Notes: generated by a model from the sequence alone, not told the origin. 64,000 bases of DNA from Lachnoclostridium sp. UBA5890 (GCA_002431395.1 DJEU01000065.1:67028-131027); one strand, 5' to 3'; numbered from the stretch's first letter, positions 51,420 through 60,506 are shown. Made by a program: numbers and translations.

Positions 51420-52208
51420 TTAATCTAATAATCCAAGTTTTTCGATTGCATGCGCGATTCCATCTTCCATCACGCCATCCGTCACCAATGTCACTTTATC
51501 GAATAAAATAGGATTTCCGCTTCCCATCGCAACGGACGTATTGACGCAGGCAAGCATCGAAACATCATTTGCGCTGTCGCCAAAACCAATCGTATCTTCC
51601 TTGTCGATCAAAAGCATTTCACACACTTTTTCAATGCCTGTTGCTTTGGAAATTCCTTTCGGAATCACCTCATAAAAGGTCGGATCTCGCTCGATAAAAT
51701 CAAACTTCATCTCGTATTTTTTACGAAAAGCTGCCATATCCGACGACTCATCAAACCACAATGCCATCTTATCAAAAGAAAATTCTTCATCCCAGTAACA
51801 TTGCGTACGTGCGGTAAAACTTCCGTTTTCTGTAAATATGGAAACCACTTTCGGCATCCAGTAATCGCGGCGGAATGCCGAACAGTCCTTTCCTTCCAGC
51901 ACGCCGTCAATATGATATTTTTCCAGATCTTTTATGATCTCTTTTTGTAGTTCCATCGGCAGTGTATGATGATACACTTCTTTGCCTTCCATCTCAATAT
52001 AGGTTCCACAGCCCCCGATCAATCCATCAAATCCCAGATCCACGACATCTTGTGGAATGATTGCCAGGCAGCGCCCGGAGCAGATAAAAAGCAGATGCCC
52101 CTTCTCTTTCGCCGCAGCCAGTGCCTTTTTCGCACTTTCCGGCACTACATCCGTTTCTTCATCTATCAAGGTTCCATCAATGTCAAAAAATAAGATTTTC
52201 TGTTTCAT
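51420..52208 (-). CDS. Cof-type HAD-superfamily phosphatase
   Basis: A cytosolic HAD hydrolase of class IIB (Cof/YbiV type), 262 residues. Motif I is FFDIDGTLIDEE, motif II FICSGR, and motif IV GFGDSANDVSMLACV with the metal ligands. The C2 cap lies at about 80-185. Such enzymes dephosphorylate sugar phosphates or flavin precursors; the substrate is not predictable. It begins 6 bases after the citrate synthase gene on the same strand. Confidence 0.9.
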   Translation of the reverse strand: MKQKILFFDIDGTLIDEETDVVPESAKKALAAAKEKGHLLFICSGRCLAIIPQDVVDLGFDGLIGGCGTYIEMEGKEVYHHTLPMELQKEIIKDLEKYHIDGVLEGKDCSAFRRDYWMPKVVSIFTENGSFTARTQCYWDEEFSFDKMALWFDESSDMAAFRKKYEMKFDFIERDPTFYEVIPKGISKATGIEKVCEMLLIDKEDTIGFGDSANDVSMLACVNTSVAMGSGNPILFDKVTLVTDGVMEDGIAHAIEKLGLLD

Positions 52209-52214
52209 CGTCTG

Positions 52215-53594
52215 TTAGTTCCTTTCTTCCATATCCTGATATTCTTTGTGCTTTCCGACAAATTTATACGCAGGACGAATGATTTTTCCATCGTTGACAC
52301 GTTCTTCCAGTCGATGCGCGCACCAGCCGGAAATACGTGAAATCGCAAAAATTGGTGTAAACAATTCTCTCGGAATTCCAAGCATAGTATATACAAATCC
52401 ACTGTAAAAGTCAACATTGGCGCAGACCGGTTTGTAAAGATGACGTTTCTTCATCAGAAGTCTCGCTGCCACTTTTTCTACCGTCTCATATAATTTAAAC
52501 TCATCCCGAAGTCCTTTGACCTCGGAAAGTTTTTTCGCATATTTTTTAAGCACGACCTCTCGCGGATCGGATTCGGTGTATACCGCATGTCCCATTCCAT
52601 AGATCAATCCACTGCCATCGAATGCTTTTTTATCAAGAATCTTTGCCAGATACTCGGTGATCGCTGCCTTATCTTTCCAGTCCGGACAATGCTCTTTGAT
52701 ATCATCGAACATCTGCAGCACTTTCAGATTGGCTCCTCCGTGGCGAGGTCCTTTCAATGAACCGATCGATGCGGAGATTGCCGAATACGTATCGGTTCCG
52801 GAAGATGTCACAACATGATTCGTAAAGGTCGAGTTATTACCACCGCCGTGCTCGGCATGAAGTACCAGTGCCACATCAAGAACTTTTGCCTCTAGCGGTG
52901 TAAATTTTCCATCCGGACGGATCATCTGCAGAATATTTTCTGCTGTCGACATCGACTTGTCCGGCGTACGGATCACAAGGGCATCATCAAATTTAAAATG
53001 CCGGTAGGAATGATACGCATATACGGAAATAATTGGCAATTTACTAATAAGCTGCAAAGACTGGCGCAGTACATTTGGCACGGAAATATCATCCGGGTTT
53101 TCGTCATACGAATACAAAGTCAGCACACTTTTCTGCAAGGCATTCATCAGGTTTTCACTCGGTGCCTTCATAATGACATCGCGGACAAAATGAGCGGACA
53201 ATTCCTGAAGACTTGATAATATATTTTTAAAACTCTCAAACTGCTCCGGTGTCGGCAGTTCCCCAAAAAGAAGCAGATAGGTCGTCTCTTCAAACGCATA
53301 TCGTTTATTCTGATAACTCTTTATAAGGTCTTCCACATCATATCCCTGATAGTAAAGTTTTCCCGGCCCCGGAACTTTATTGCCGTCCTCGTCGTACTGA
53401 TACGAAACGACATCCGCGATCTCGGTCAGTCCGGTCAATACCCCTTTTCCATTGGAATCACGAAGTCCACGTTTGACATCGTAATCCTCATATAAATGCT
53501 GACTGATCTTACCGGATAACATACAATAGTTTACCAGATCATCAAATTGTGTATTTAAGTCCCCATCTAACTGCATCATTGATTTATTGTCCAT
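52215..53594 (-). CDS. gltA: Citrate synthase
   Basis: Condenses acetyl-CoA and oxaloacetate, 459 residues, of the type found in Clostridia. Active-site motifs are present: LHAEHGGGNNSTFTNHVV, GSLKGPRHGGANLKVL (His), and GMGHAVYTESDPRE (His), followed by conserved Arg and Asp near the C-terminus. The ATG at 53594 has AAGGAGGCGCAGAA upstream; a longer reading crosses the inverted repeat. Control is probably exerted through that repeat at the promoter (53645-53687). In organisms with an incomplete TCA cycle it serves glutamate synthesis. Confidence 0.94.
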   Translation of the reverse strand: MDNKSMMQLDGDLNTQFDDLVNYCMLSGKISQHLYEDYDVKRGLRDSNGKGVLTGLTEIADVVSYQYDEDGNKVPGPGKLYYQGYDVEDLIKSYQNKRYAFEETTYLLLFGELPTPEQFESFKNILSSLQELSAHFVRDVIMKAPSENLMNALQKSVLTLYSYDENPDDISVPNVLRQSLQLISKLPIISVYAYHSYRHFKFDDALVIRTPDKSMSTAENILQMIRPDGKFTPLEAKVLDVALVLHAEHGGGNNSTFTNHVVTSSGTDTYSAISASIGSLKGPRHGGANLKVLQMFDDIKEHCPDWKDKAAITEYLAKILDKKAFDGSGLIYGMGHAVYTESDPREVVLKKYAKKLSEVKGLRDEFKLYETVEKVAARLLMKKRHLYKPVCANVDFYSGFVYTMLGIPRELFTPIFAISRISGWCAHRLEERVNDGKIIRPAYKFVGKHKEYQDMEERN

Positions 53595-53644
53595 TTCTGC
53601 GCCTCCTTTTGGTACGTTATATTGTTTTGCCATCCTAAGACGTG

Positions 53645-53687
53645 TAAAAGCGTACAAGTCACTTGAAAATGCGACCGTACGCTTTTA
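53645..53687. promoter_or_regulatory. Perfect 11-base inverted repeat at the gltA start of transcription
   Basis: TAAAAGCGTAC (53645-53655) and GTACGCTTTTA (53677-53687) are separated by 21 bases, with repeat centres 32 bases (about three helical turns) apart. The spacer contains a second small palindrome, CAAGTCACTTG. The predicted transcription start (about 53682) falls inside the upstream arm, so a full RNA hairpin is unlikely and a dimeric or looping repressor site is favoured. Confidence 0.65.
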
Positions 53688-53688
53688 T

Positions 53689-53717
53689 ATTGTAACATAT
53701 TTATGAGGAAATTGCAA
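53689..53717 (-). promoter_or_regulatory. Promoter of gltA
   Basis: On the - strand TTGCAA (53712-53717), 17-base spacer, TACAAT (53689-53694), starting 8 bases past the phoU stop. Confidence 0.75.
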
Positions 53718-53724
53718 ACTACAA

Positions 53725-54378
53725 CTACTCATTTCCTTTTTCATGCTTTCCGCGGATCGAATACACTACCCAGTCGGCAATATTTGTTGCATGATCTCCG
53801 ATCCTCTCAAGATATTTGGCGATCATCAGGATGTCTGTCGCCTTCTCACCTATTTCGGTATTTTTGTTAATGAGTTTAATAATCTGCGTCTTGATACTGT
53901 CGAAGCAGTCATCTACCTGATCATCCATATAGATGACTTTCGTCGCCAAATCATCGTCTTTATTGACAAAGGCTCCGATGCTCTTTTCTACCATCTGCAT
54001 CGTGATTGCTGACATTTCCTGAATCGGAGCAAGATCGATCGTTCCACCCACTTCTGCCATAGACACCGTAATCTCAGCGATGTCTGCTGCCTGATCTCCA
54101 ATTCTTTCCATATCCGTGATCATTTTAAGTGCGGAACTGATCAATCGGAGATCCCGCGCTACCGGCTGCTGCTGAAGCAGAAGTTTCATGCAGATGCTTT
54201 CGATATCACGTTCTTTGTGATCGATCTCCAGATCAAAGGTAATCGTTTCTTTCGCTGTCTTCAGGTCTTTGTTTAAAAGGGCATCTACCGCCATCTCGAT
54301 CGCACGGCAGATCAGGCTTCCCATCTCGATCATTTCATCATTTAATGTCTCTAACTGTCGGTCAAATCGGTTTCTCAT
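53725..54378 (-). CDS. phoU: Phosphate uptake regulator PhoU
   Basis: A cytosolic metal-binding helical protein, 217 residues, with two PhoU repeats (LINKDLKTAKETITFDLEID, LRLISSALKMITDMERIGDQ, then MIAKYLERIGDHATNIADWV). It tunes PstSCAB and the Pho two-component system. The ATG at 54378 overlaps the end of pstB; GGAGG lies 10 bases upstream. A TTG three codons earlier is possible. It is last in the pst operon. Confidence 0.95.
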   Translation of the reverse strand: MRNRFDRQLETLNDEMIEMGSLICRAIEMAVDALLNKDLKTAKETITFDLEIDHKERDIESICMKLLLQQQPVARDLRLISSALKMITDMERIGDQAADIAEITVSMAEVGGTIDLAPIQEMSAITMQMVEKSIGAFVNKDDDLATKVIYMDDQVDDCFDSIKTQIIKLINKNTEIGEKATDILMIAKYLERIGDHATNIADWVVYSIRGKHEKGNE

Positions 54379-54379
54379 A

Positions 54380-55129
54380 TCATCCAAACCTCCCTGTGAT
54401 ATAATCTTCTGTTCTTTGGTCTTTTGGCATGGAAAAGAGCTGATCGGTCTTTCCGCTTTCTATGATCTCTCCTAAAAGGAAAAATACGGTGCGGTCTGAA
54501 ATACGTGTCGCCTGCTGCATGTTATGCGTTACCATGACGATCGTATATTTGTCTTTTAATTCAATCGCAAGATCCTCAATTTTTGACGTAGAAATCGGAT
54601 CCAGCGCCGATGTCGGCTCATCCATCAAGATAACTTCCGGATCTACAGCAAGGGCTCTTGCGATGCAGAGGCGCTGCTGCTGTCCACCGGAAAGTCCCAG
54701 CGCACTCTTTTTCAAACGATCTTTGAGTTCGTCCCAGATTGCCGCCTGACGAAGGGATGTCTCCACGATTTCATCCAATTTTGCTTTATTGCGGATTCCA
54801 TGCGTACGCGGTCCATACGCGATATTATCATATACGCTCATCGGAAATGGGTTTGGTTTCTGAAATACCATGCCCACTCTTTTCCTCAGAACATTGATGT
54901 CCATATTCCCATAAATATCTTCTTGATCCAATCGCACGCTTCCGGTAATCCGGCATCCCTCAACCAAGTCATTCATACGGTTTAAACATTTCAAAAATGT
55001 CGATTTTCCACATCCGCTTGGCCCGATAAATGCGGTAATTTCATGCTCTGGAATATCAAGTGCGATTTCTTTTAATGCATGAAAATCCTGATAATATAGA
55101 TCAAGATGATCAATTTCAAATTTATTCAT
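54380..55129 (-). CDS. pstB: Phosphate ABC transporter ATPase
   Basis: ATPase of the high-affinity phosphate importer, 249 residues. Walker A GPSGCGKST, signature LSGGQQQRLCIARAL, Walker B VILMDEPTSALD and the switch VTHNMQQATR are all intact. It lies between pstA and phoU. Confidence 0.97.
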   Translation of the reverse strand: MNKFEIDHLDLYYQDFHALKEIALDIPEHEITAFIGPSGCGKSTFLKCLNRMNDLVEGCRITGSVRLDQEDIYGNMDINVLRKRVGMVFQKPNPFPMSVYDNIAYGPRTHGIRNKAKLDEIVETSLRQAAIWDELKDRLKKSALGLSGGQQQRLCIARALAVDPEVILMDEPTSALDPISTSKIEDLAIELKDKYTIVMVTHNMQQATRISDRTVFFLLGEIIESGKTDQLFSMPKDQRTEDYITGRFG

Positions 55130-55140
55130 TGTCTTCTCTC

Positions 55141-56022
55141 CTAATACTTATTTATTTTCTTTGCCACAAATGTGGATCCTAAGTTAATCAACATTACGAT
55201 AACAAGCAACACTACAGCTGTAGCATACGCCTGATCCATATACAATCCTTCACTGGAAAGTGAATACATGTGAACCGCCAGTGTTCGTGTCGATGAAAAT
55301 ATATTTTTCGGCATCTCCGCTACGGTTCCTGCAGTGTAGATCAACGCTGCGGTCTCTCCTACGATTCGTCCCATCGCCAGGATAATTCCTGAAGAAATTC
55401 CCGGTATCGCCGGTGGAAGAACGATGCGGAATACGGTTCGTAATTTTCCTGCCCCAAGTCCAAAACTTCCTTCTCGAAATGAATCCGGCACTGCCAAAAG
55501 CGCCTCTTCTGTCGTTCGCATAATAACCGGTAAGACCATGATCGATAATGTCAATGCTCCTGCTAACAACGACAATCCCATCTTACATGTTGTCACGAAA
55601 AACAACATACCAAACAATCCATAAACGATGGATGGGATTCCGGTCAATGTCTCTGCCGTAATACGCACAATTTCTACGATCTTATTGCCTTTTTTCGCAT
55701 ATTCTACCATGTAAATAGCCGCGCCGATCCCAAATGGAATCGCGATCACAAGGGCAAGTATCGTCATCCATATCGTGTTGATCAATGCCGGCAGCATCGA
55801 CGCATTTTCGGTCGTATAATGCCAGGCAAATAATTTTGGTGTCAGATTCGGAATTCCATTGATGAGAATATATCCGATCAAAAATCCCAGCGAAACTACC
55901 GTAAATATTACGGAAATTGCAATCAGCACAAAGAATACGAAGGAAACCGGATGCTTTATGCTGTTTTTCAATTTTTGCGAGGCGGATTGAATATTAATAT
56001 TTTCTCCTGCTTTCTGCATCAT
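55141..56022 (-). CDS. pstA: Phosphate ABC transporter permease PstA
   Basis: A membrane subunit of 293 residues with about six helices and the inner-membrane loop EALLAVPDSFREGSFGLGAGKL that contacts PstB. Its start overlaps the pstC stop by 4 bases; GGAGGAATAA precedes the ATG. Confidence 0.96.
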   Translation of the reverse strand: MMQKAGENINIQSASQKLKNSIKHPVSFVFFVLIAISVIFTVVSLGFLIGYILINGIPNLTPKLFAWHYTTENASMLPALINTIWMTILALVIAIPFGIGAAIYMVEYAKKGNKIVEIVRITAETLTGIPSIVYGLFGMLFFVTTCKMGLSLLAGALTLSIMVLPVIMRTTEEALLAVPDSFREGSFGLGAGKLRTVFRIVLPPAIPGISSGIILAMGRIVGETAALIYTAGTVAEMPKNIFSSTRTLAVHMYSLSSEGLYMDQAYATAVVLLVIVMLINLGSTFVAKKINKY

Positions 56023-56882
56023 TTATTCCTCCGTTTCATCACTGAAAATAGTAAGTTTATGATTAAAACAAAGACAAACAAAACCACGCCGGTAGCAATC
56101 AATGCCTCACGATGAAGATCCTGTGCATATCCCATCTCGATTGCGATATTTGTCGTCAATGTCCGGACTCCCTGCAAAATTCCCTTTGGCATACGTGGCT
56201 GGTTTCCTGCAATCATAATAACCGCCATCGTCTCACCGATCGCTCGTCCGATACCGAGGATCACACCTGCCATGATTCCGGATTTTGCCGCCGGTAATGT
56301 GGCAAAAAATACACTTCGTATCGGATCGGCTCCAAGTGCCAGAGAGCCTTCATAATAACTTTCCGGCACTGCCCGGATCGCGGATTCGGACACTCCGATA
56401 ATCGTCGGAAGGATCATCAATCCCAAAAGAATCGATGCGGTCAAAATACCGGTTCCATCTCCTACGGCATGAAGTGCGTCCGTCAACTCACGAACCATCG
56501 GTACGATCACGACTAAGCCAAAGAAACCATAAACAACAGAAGGAATGCCGGCAAGCAGATCAATCGCCTGCTTCAGATATGGATATATCTTCTTCGGGCA
56601 AAACTTTGCCATAAATACGGCGGTAAAGATTCCCACCGGCACCCCGATGATAATCGCTCCCACAGTAACGTAGATACTTCCTAATATCATCGGAAGAATT
56701 CCGTAAATATCATTGCCCGGTTTCCATTTCTCCCCGGCAAGGAATTTGAAAACTCCAATTTTTGCCATTCCCGGTATTCCGTTTGCAAAGAGAAATACAC
56801 AGATCAGAATTACCGCTAAGATGGACACACATGCTGCCAGCAAAAATAAGATTTCCATTCCCTTTTCTTTCCACTGTTTCAT
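56019..56882 (-). CDS. pstC: Phosphate ABC transporter permease PstC
   Basis: A membrane subunit of 287 residues with about six helices. The loop ESAIRAVPESYYEGSLALGA matches PstC. It starts 24 bases after pstS and overlaps pstA by 4 bases. Confidence 0.96.
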   Translation of the reverse strand: MKQWKEKGMEILFLLAACVSILAVILICVFLFANGIPGMAKIGVFKFLAGEKWKPGNDIYGILPMILGSIYVTVGAIIIGVPVGIFTAVFMAKFCPKKIYPYLKQAIDLLAGIPSVVYGFFGLVVIVPMVRELTDALHAVGDGTGILTASILLGLMILPTIIGVSESAIRAVPESYYEGSLALGADPIRSVFFATLPAAKSGIMAGVILGIGRAIGETMAVIMIAGNQPRMPKGILQGVRTLTTNIAIEMGYAQDLHREALIATGVVLFVFVLIINLLFSVMKRRNK

Positions 56883-56906
56883 ACTAACTCTCCATTCCGG
56901 GGCAGA

Positions 56907-57821
56907 TTATTTCACATCTGCCCAGCTTGTAATATCACCGGTGTAAATACCTTTTACTGTATCTGTGCTGATGTCATCAACTGTGTTTGCTTTGTTTACT
57001 ACAACTGCGATTCCGTCAAGTGCGATTGCTGTCGCTTTTACGCCCTGGGAGGTCTCTGTGTCTTTCAATTCACGAGATGCCATACCGATATCGCAAATGC
57101 CGCTGATTGCCGATTCTACACCAGTAGTTGAGTCAGATGTCTGGATTTCAATTTCTGCATCCGGATTTACTGCTGTGTAAGCTTCTTTCAGTTTTTCCAT
57201 AACCGGAGATACGGAAGAAGAACCTGCTACAACAACTTTTCCTTTTGGTTTGCTTCCTGCATAAGCACCATTATCGGAGTTTTTGATGTAACCATTTTTC
57301 TCGATAACGTCCTGACCGTCAGAACTCAGGATATAGTCGATAAAGTCTTGTGCCACATCGCTCAAACCGTCTTTTGTCACAATATTAAATGGACGGGAAA
57401 TTTTGTATGTACCACTCTTAATATTGTCAACGGTTGCTTCGTTTCCATCGATTTTTACTGCTTTTACCGAATCATTCAAAGATCCGAGAGAAATGTAACC
57501 GATGGCATATTCATTTCCTGCTACAGTGCTCATCATAACAGATGTGTTATTTGTTACGCTGGCATCTTCGGTCGTGTTATCCACTTTATTGCCGTCCGCA
57601 TCTTTTTCTTCGATACCAAACAATTCGATAAATGCGCCTCTTGTACCGGATCCATCTTCTCTGGATACAACGGTGATTGCTTTGCTGCTGTCAAATGCTG
57701 AACCTGCGTTATCTCCTGTACTTGTTCCTGCGGAATCTCCTGAACTGCTGCCACAGCCTGTCAGGCATCCTGCAATCATTACTGCGCTCAAAACTGTCGC
57801 CAATACTTTCTTCATCTTCAT
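56907..57821 (-). CDS. pstS: Phosphate-binding lipoprotein PstS
   Basis: Extracytoplasmic phosphate receptor, 304 residues. A lipobox (VMIAGCLTGCGSS) is followed by a Gly/Ser tether. Phosphate-loop features are visible: VSREDGSGTRGAF and VAGSSSVSPVMEKL, with repeated Ser/Thr/Arg anion ligands; the order of halves differs from the E. coli protein, as in other Clostridia. GGAGG precedes the ATG. It is first in the pstSCAB-phoU operon, and TGTAAA repeats upstream may be Pho boxes. Confidence 0.94.
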   Translation of the reverse strand: MKMKKVLATVLSAVMIAGCLTGCGSSSGDSAGTSTGDNAGSAFDSSKAITVVSREDGSGTRGAFIELFGIEEKDADGNKVDNTTEDASVTNNTSVMMSTVAGNEYAIGYISLGSLNDSVKAVKIDGNEATVDNIKSGTYKISRPFNIVTKDGLSDVAQDFIDYILSSDGQDVIEKNGYIKNSDNGAYAGSKPKGKVVVAGSSSVSPVMEKLKEAYTAVNPDAEIEIQTSDSTTGVESAISGICDIGMASRELKDTETSQGVKATAIALDGIAVVVNKANTVDDISTDTVKGIYTGDITSWADVK

Positions 57822-57925
57822 AATTGTTTTCCTCCATTTCTATCCCGGACTTCTCGCCGGCATATTCGTCTCATTTTTTCTGATCCGGTCTCTGCCGTGA
57901 TCATGTTTTACATCTTACGTGTCAT

Positions 57926-57954
57926 TTGTAAAATGTAAAATCACTTTTATGTAA
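57926..57954. promoter_or_regulatory. TTTACA repeats upstream of pstS, possible Pho box
   Basis: Three TGTAAA (TTTACA on the - strand) half-sites at 57926, 57933 and 57949, with two longer ATTTTACAT copies among them. The half-site matches PhoP/PhoB-type boxes of Bacillota, but the spacings (7 and 16) do not match the 11-base periodicity expected. Similar TTTACA copies occur at about 58278 and 58301. Confidence 0.35.
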
Positions 57955-57976
57955 AATCTTTGAAAAATGTAAGTAA

Positions 57977-58213
57977 TCAATATTCCTCACTTTTTTTGAT
58001 GAGCCACAGGTATCCGCCGACACCTCCGACGGCTACTGTGATCAGGCAGGATGCGGTAAGTGCCAGCTCTCTTGCCTGTGCTGCATGGCTGCAAAAAAGG
58101 CTGCTTAAAGTAAACGCAATACTGCCGCCTACTAAAAAGCAACCTATTAATAACATCGTCATAAATAATTCCGGGTTATTGAGATACCACGGTTTTCTTT
58201 GTTTTTCGCTCAT
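57977..58213 (-). CDS. Small two-helix membrane protein
   Basis: A 78-residue protein with two hydrophobic segments (MTMLLIGCFLVGGSIAFTLS and ITVAVGGVGGYLWLI) joined by a short polar loop. I do not recognise a family. The ATG at 58213 follows GGAGGAATTCATT; the upstream ATG would contain that site. It lies between gph and the pst operon on the same strand, which suggests but does not prove a role linked to phosphate or envelope. Confidence 0.6.
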   Translation of the reverse strand: MSEKQRKPWYLNNPELFMTMLLIGCFLVGGSIAFTLSSLFCSHAAQARELALTASCLITVAVGGVGGYLWLIKKSEEY

Positions 58214-58292
58214 AATGAATTCCTCCATTCACATCAATAAATCTTTCTTTTCACTCTGATTTCATCATACGATGCAAATGTAAAATTCATAA

Positions 58293-58955
58293 TCATTTTT
58301 GTGTAAAATCGAAGAGAAATTCGCGTAAATCTTTTACATTATCGACAACTTTCTCAGCGTCAAAACTCTCCAAAAGTTCTTTATCACGGAATCCCCAGCT
58401 TACAAGTACACATGGAAGTCCGCTGGCACAAGCCGTCGCATAATCCACTTCCGAATCTCCGATGTAAACTGCCTCGTCTTTGGTCGATCCCAATTCTTTC
58501 AGCGCCGCATAGACCTCATCCGGTGCCGGTTTTCTCTGTCTTCCCTCGGCTTCACCGATCGCCGCACTGACACATCCGGAAAAGTAAATTTCATTTAACT
58601 CTTTCACTGCCGCATCATTTTTATTGGAAACAATTGCCAGTTTTGCACCATTTTCTTTCAATTCGTTCATCAGATCCACGACACCGTCATAAGCTCTGGT
58701 CTTGATCTGGCAATGATCGGTATAATATGCACGAAACGCTTCAAATGCCTCTTCAAACTGCGGATTTTCTCTGCCCTCCGGCGTCGCACGTTCCATCAGT
58801 TTTCCGATGCCATTGCCGACAAACCGGCGGATCTCTTCGAGACTGTGTGTCTTCCATCCAAAACGCTCCATGATGACATTAACGCTGTCACACAAATCCT
58901 CCAATGTATTTAATAATGTGCCATCCAGATCAAATATGATCGTCTTGTATCTCAT
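58293..58955 (-). CDS. gph: Phosphoglycolate phosphatase-like HAD hydrolase
   Basis: A cytosolic HAD hydrolase, 220 residues, with a C1 cap. Motif I is IIFDLDGTLLNT, motif II LAIVSNKND, the Lys motif RKPAPDEVYAAL, and motif IV YIGDSEVDYATACASGL. It fits the Gph group acting on 2-phosphoglycolate or related small phosphates; exact substrate uncertain. Its start overlaps the MATE gene by 26 bases, so the two are co-expressed and probably both fall under the upstream riboswitch-like leader. Confidence 0.85.
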   Translation of the reverse strand: MRYKTIIFDLDGTLLNTLEDLCDSVNVIMERFGWKTHSLEEIRRFVGNGIGKLMERATPEGRENPQFEEAFEAFRAYYTDHCQIKTRAYDGVVDLMNELKENGAKLAIVSNKNDAAVKELNEIYFSGCVSAAIGEAEGRQRKPAPDEVYAALKELGSTKDEAVYIGDSEVDYATACASGLPCVLVSWGFRDKELLESFDAEKVVDNVKDLREFLFDFTQK

Positions 58956-60279
58956 TTTTCATTCCTCCTAACACTTTTCGAATGATGCCTATGGCAATCA
59001 CCGCCGTCAACACATCGGCACATGCCTGCGTCGCGATAATACCAGTATAACCAAATATCGCATTTAATACAATAAGCAAAATGGCATACAGCACTCCCTG
59101 CCGGCTGATTGACAGGACAAATGCCCCTGCGGCACTTCCGACAGACTGGCATACACAGGTCGATACGAGTGTAACTGCCATAAATACCATACCAAGCTGC
59201 TGAAACCGAAGCATCATCGCTCCATTCATTATAATATCGGATTGGTTCATAAATATCTTTATAATCGTCGGTGCAAATACACTGATCAAAATCGTAAATA
59301 CCAGCGCAAGTCCTGCCTCAAACAAATACGCAAACCGTAAAATTTCTTTTAATCTCTTTTTATTTCTTGCTCCATAATTGTAACCGACGAGTGGCTGCCC
59401 GCCAAAGGCAAAACCGACTAAAATAAATGCGGAGATCATATTTGCCTTTAATGCAATTCCCATCGCCGCCACTTTGTCCGTTCCATACGCGATCAGATAA
59501 TGGTTTGTTATCATGATCATAATACTCTGCATCAAATTAGTGATCGACGCCGGAATTCCGATAACAAGTATATCGCGGATCATTGTCCCCGGAATTTTTA
59601 TTTCCTTTAGCGAAACGGAAAGACGTTTTGCTTTTTTACTCATTACATAAATATAATATACATCCGCGATCACATTTCCGATAACCGTCGCCATCGCTGC
59701 TCCCGCAGCTCCCTGTCCCAGTCCAAAGATAAAGACCGGATCCAGAATAATATTGACGATGGAACCAAGAATCGAACCGGCCATCGCCTGCGTGGCAAGC
59801 CCTTCCGTCCGCAGAATATTGCTCGGCACAAGTCCCAATATAATAGAAGCTGCCCCGACTGCAATCCACGTATAATACTCGCCCGCATACTCAAATGTCG
59901 CCGCATCGGTACCCAGCAGTTTCAAAATCGGTGTGCGAAATACAAGCAGCACAATGGTAACAAAGATTCCAAATCCGATCGCCGCCCACAGACAGAATGC
60001 GCTCGCCCGCTTTGCCTCTTCCTCTCTTTTTTCACCAAAAAGCCTGGAAATCAGGGAACTTCCTCCCAATCCAAAGATATCTCCAAACGCGATCATCAGC
60101 GTAAAGATGGGAGCCGCCAATGACACACCTGCCACTAGTTCCTGCTTTCCTGTCAGCGCGATAAAATACGTATCTACCATATTATATACGAGAGAAACCA
60201 TCATGCTCAGCACGACCGGCAGCGCAAGTTTCATATAAGCTTTCGGCACAGAAGCCGACTCAAACAATTCATTTTGCAT
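58930..60279 (-). CDS. MATE-family exporter behind a riboswitch-like leader (MepA-like)
   Basis: Integral membrane exporter of 449 residues with 12 helices in two MatE halves (VYNMVDTYFIALTGKQELVA; VGYNYGARNKKRLKEILRFA). Strong similarity to the MepA branch of Clostridia is suggested by the N-terminus ASVPKAYMKLALPVVLSMM. The start follows GAAAGGAGATAAC. The 5' leader carries a promoter, a two-hairpin domain and an intrinsic terminator just before the ribosome site. If the leader is guanidine-IV, the substrate would be guanidinium or a related cation. Confidence 0.93.
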   Translation of the reverse strand: MQNELFESASVPKAYMKLALPVVLSMMVSLVYNMVDTYFIALTGKQELVAGVSLAAPIFTLMIAFGDIFGLGGSSLISRLFGEKREEEAKRASAFCLWAAIGFGIFVTIVLLVFRTPILKLLGTDAATFEYAGEYYTWIAVGAASIILGLVPSNILRTEGLATQAMAGSILGSIVNIILDPVFIFGLGQGAAGAAMATVIGNVIADVYYIYVMSKKAKRLSVSLKEIKIPGTMIRDILVIGIPASITNLMQSIMIMITNHYLIAYGTDKVAAMGIALKANMISAFILVGFAFGGQPLVGYNYGARNKKRLKEILRFAYLFEAGLALVFTILISVFAPTIIKIFMNQSDIIMNGAMMLRFQQLGMVFMAVTLVSTCVCQSVGSAAGAFVLSISRQGVLYAILLIVLNAIFGYTGIIATQACADVLTAVIAIGIIRKVLGGMKNEIQDDHI

Positions 60280-60302
60280 ATGTTATCTCCTTTCAATCAA
60301 AA

Positions 60303-60390
60303 ACATCCACATTCCTGATTGTTATACTAGGATTATGGATGTCCGGACCGTAGCACAGACTCACATTGAAATGTGTAACGTCTGCGCCCT
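60303..60390 (-). ncRNA. Riboswitch-like leader of the MATE gene, candidate guanidine-IV (mepA motif)
   Basis: Read on the - strand: P1, GCGCAGAC (60380-60387) with GTCTGTGC (60353-60360), encloses hairpin CACATT/AATGTG (60362-60375). P2, CTA(C)GG (60348-60353) with CCTAG (60327-60331), follows. Then comes a terminator in which ACATCCA...TCCT (60342-60329) pairs with AGGA...TGGATGT (60316-60303), followed by TTTTTGATT. P2 and the terminator compete for TCCTAG, so ligand binding to P1/P2 would allow read-through. Guanidine-IV riboswitches are known upstream of mepA-type MATE genes in Clostridia and act by transcription antitermination. The architecture is seen; the class is inferred. Confidence 0.65.
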
Positions 60391-60416
60391 ATCGTATTTA
60401 GTTTTAAGCAAAAGTT

Positions 60417-60445
60417 ATTTTAACAAAATGTCGTGAGAACGTCAA
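60417..60445 (-). promoter_or_regulatory. Promoter of the riboswitch-MATE-gph transcript
   Basis: On the - strand TTGACG (60440-60445), 17-base spacer, TAAAAT (60417-60422). Transcription would begin about 20 bases before P1. The remaining stretch up to 60506 shows nothing else. Confidence 0.75.
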
Positions 60446-60506
60446 GGGGGAATTTTTTGATTTGGTTTCCGCATAAAAGACATCGTCTCAACCCGTAATC
60501 AGGACA

